A stretch of 15,407 nucleotides of DNA from Gammaproteobacteria bacterium (GTDB taxonomy: Bacteria > Pseudomonadota > Gammaproteobacteria > UBA11654). The notes under the pieces were generated by a model that was not told the origin of the DNA, did no database searches, and worked only from the letters and a program-made list of their open reading frames with translations. Position numbers and translations under genes: made by a program. Positions 15,237-15,407 of the stretch are shown piece by piece. The stretch's first letter is position 1; each line of letters starts with the position of its first letter. The stretch covers positions 1 through 15,407 of the forward strand of contig JABHDX010000135.1 in the NCBI GenBank assembly GCA_018672815.1, in the 5' to 3' direction.

Positions 15237-15407
15237 TTAGGAAGAATCATCCTTATTTTTTTTCTCTTCGCTTTCTTCTTCTGCAGCTTCCTCAGCAGGA
15301 GTTTCTTCTGCAGCTTCCTCAGCAGGAGTTTCTTCTGCAGCTTCCTCAGCAGGAGTTTCTTCTGCAGCTTCCTCAGCAGGAGTTTCTTCTGCAGCTTCCT
15401 CAGCAGG
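15237..15407 (-). CDS. rpsP: Acidic repeat-bearing C-terminal tail, probably ribosomal protein S16 (5' part outside the window)
   Basis: The minus strand is open from the window edge to a TAA at 15239-15237, giving 56 residues. They consist of the nonapeptide PAEEAAEET repeated almost five times and then EESEEKKNKDDSS. S16 is the expected gene immediately before rimM, and some bacteria have S16 proteins with long Ala/Glu-rich tails, so rpsP is the likely identity. The folded S16 domain itself (about 80 residues) lies outside, so the name rests on position and tail composition. The tail is highly acidic, unusual for a ribosomal protein body, and is expected to be disordered. Confidence 0.75.
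   Translation of the reverse strand, partial: PAEEAAEETPAEEAAEETPAEEAAEETPAEEAAEETPAEEAAEEESEEKKNKDDSS
15276..15407 (-). repeat. Perfect 27-bp tandem repeat, 4.9 copies, running off the window
   Basis: Copies begin at 15276, 15303, 15330, 15357 and 15384 (the last one 24 bp, cut by the window edge). All copies are identical at the nucleotide level. The period is a multiple of three, so each copy adds nine residues, PAEEAAEET, without changing frame. There are no spacers, so it is not a CRISPR array. The copy number could be larger beyond the edge. Confidence 0.95.

Noticed and set aside
15276..15407. Possible CRISPR array
   Set aside because: The repeats are directly adjacent with no spacers, keep the reading frame and encode an acidic peptide.

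Overview
The window looks like ordinary chromosome from an AT-rich, compact gammaproteobacterium. The bcp-bepA-mlaA block, a 67K-type SppA and the rpsP-rimM-trmD-rplS order all fit that class. Low GC, near-absent intergenic space and weak or missing Shine-Dalgarno sequences suggest a streamlined, probably marine lineage such as SAR86 or a similar group. That placement is inference from gene content and base composition. I see no mobile element, phage gene, CRISPR array, tRNA or rRNA.

Layout. (1) Plus strand, 1-2574: the 3' part of a PrxQ/Bcp peroxiredoxin, then a BepA-type periplasmic metalloprotease and the outer-membrane lipoprotein MlaA. (2) Minus strand, 4206-2571: class I fructose-bisphosphate aldolase followed by MlaC, whose stop codon interlocks with that of mlaA. 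(3) A 144-bp divergent control region, 4207-4350, with an aldolase promoter and a near-perfect Rrf2/IscR-type palindrome. (4) Plus strand, 4351-10566: a tightly packed SUF iron-sulfur operon, Rrf2 regulator-sufB-sufC-sufD-sufS-sufU-sufT. (5) Minus strand, 15407-10570: the end of rpsP with a perfect 27-bp tandem repeat, then rimM, trmD, rplS, a PQQ-type sugar dehydrogenase and sppA.

How the genes work together. SufS and SufU deliver sulfur to the SufBCD scaffold, SufT probably helps maturation or transfer, and the Rrf2 protein probably senses cluster status and represses its own operon through the palindrome at 4311-4325. BepA, MlaA and MlaC all serve the outer membrane: BepA in quality control of outer-membrane protein assembly, MlaA and MlaC in retrograde phospholipid transport. 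The minus-strand cluster is a classic ribosome/tRNA-modification operon with two envelope genes appended.

I found no convincing undescribed system. The points most worth a second look are the Rrf2 operator with its very short leader, the repeat-encoded acidic tail at the window edge, the SufU/SufT-type SUF operon, and the interlocked mlaA/mlaC arrangement. No intergenic stretch exceeds 144 bp, and I saw no convincing intrinsic terminator at any operon end.
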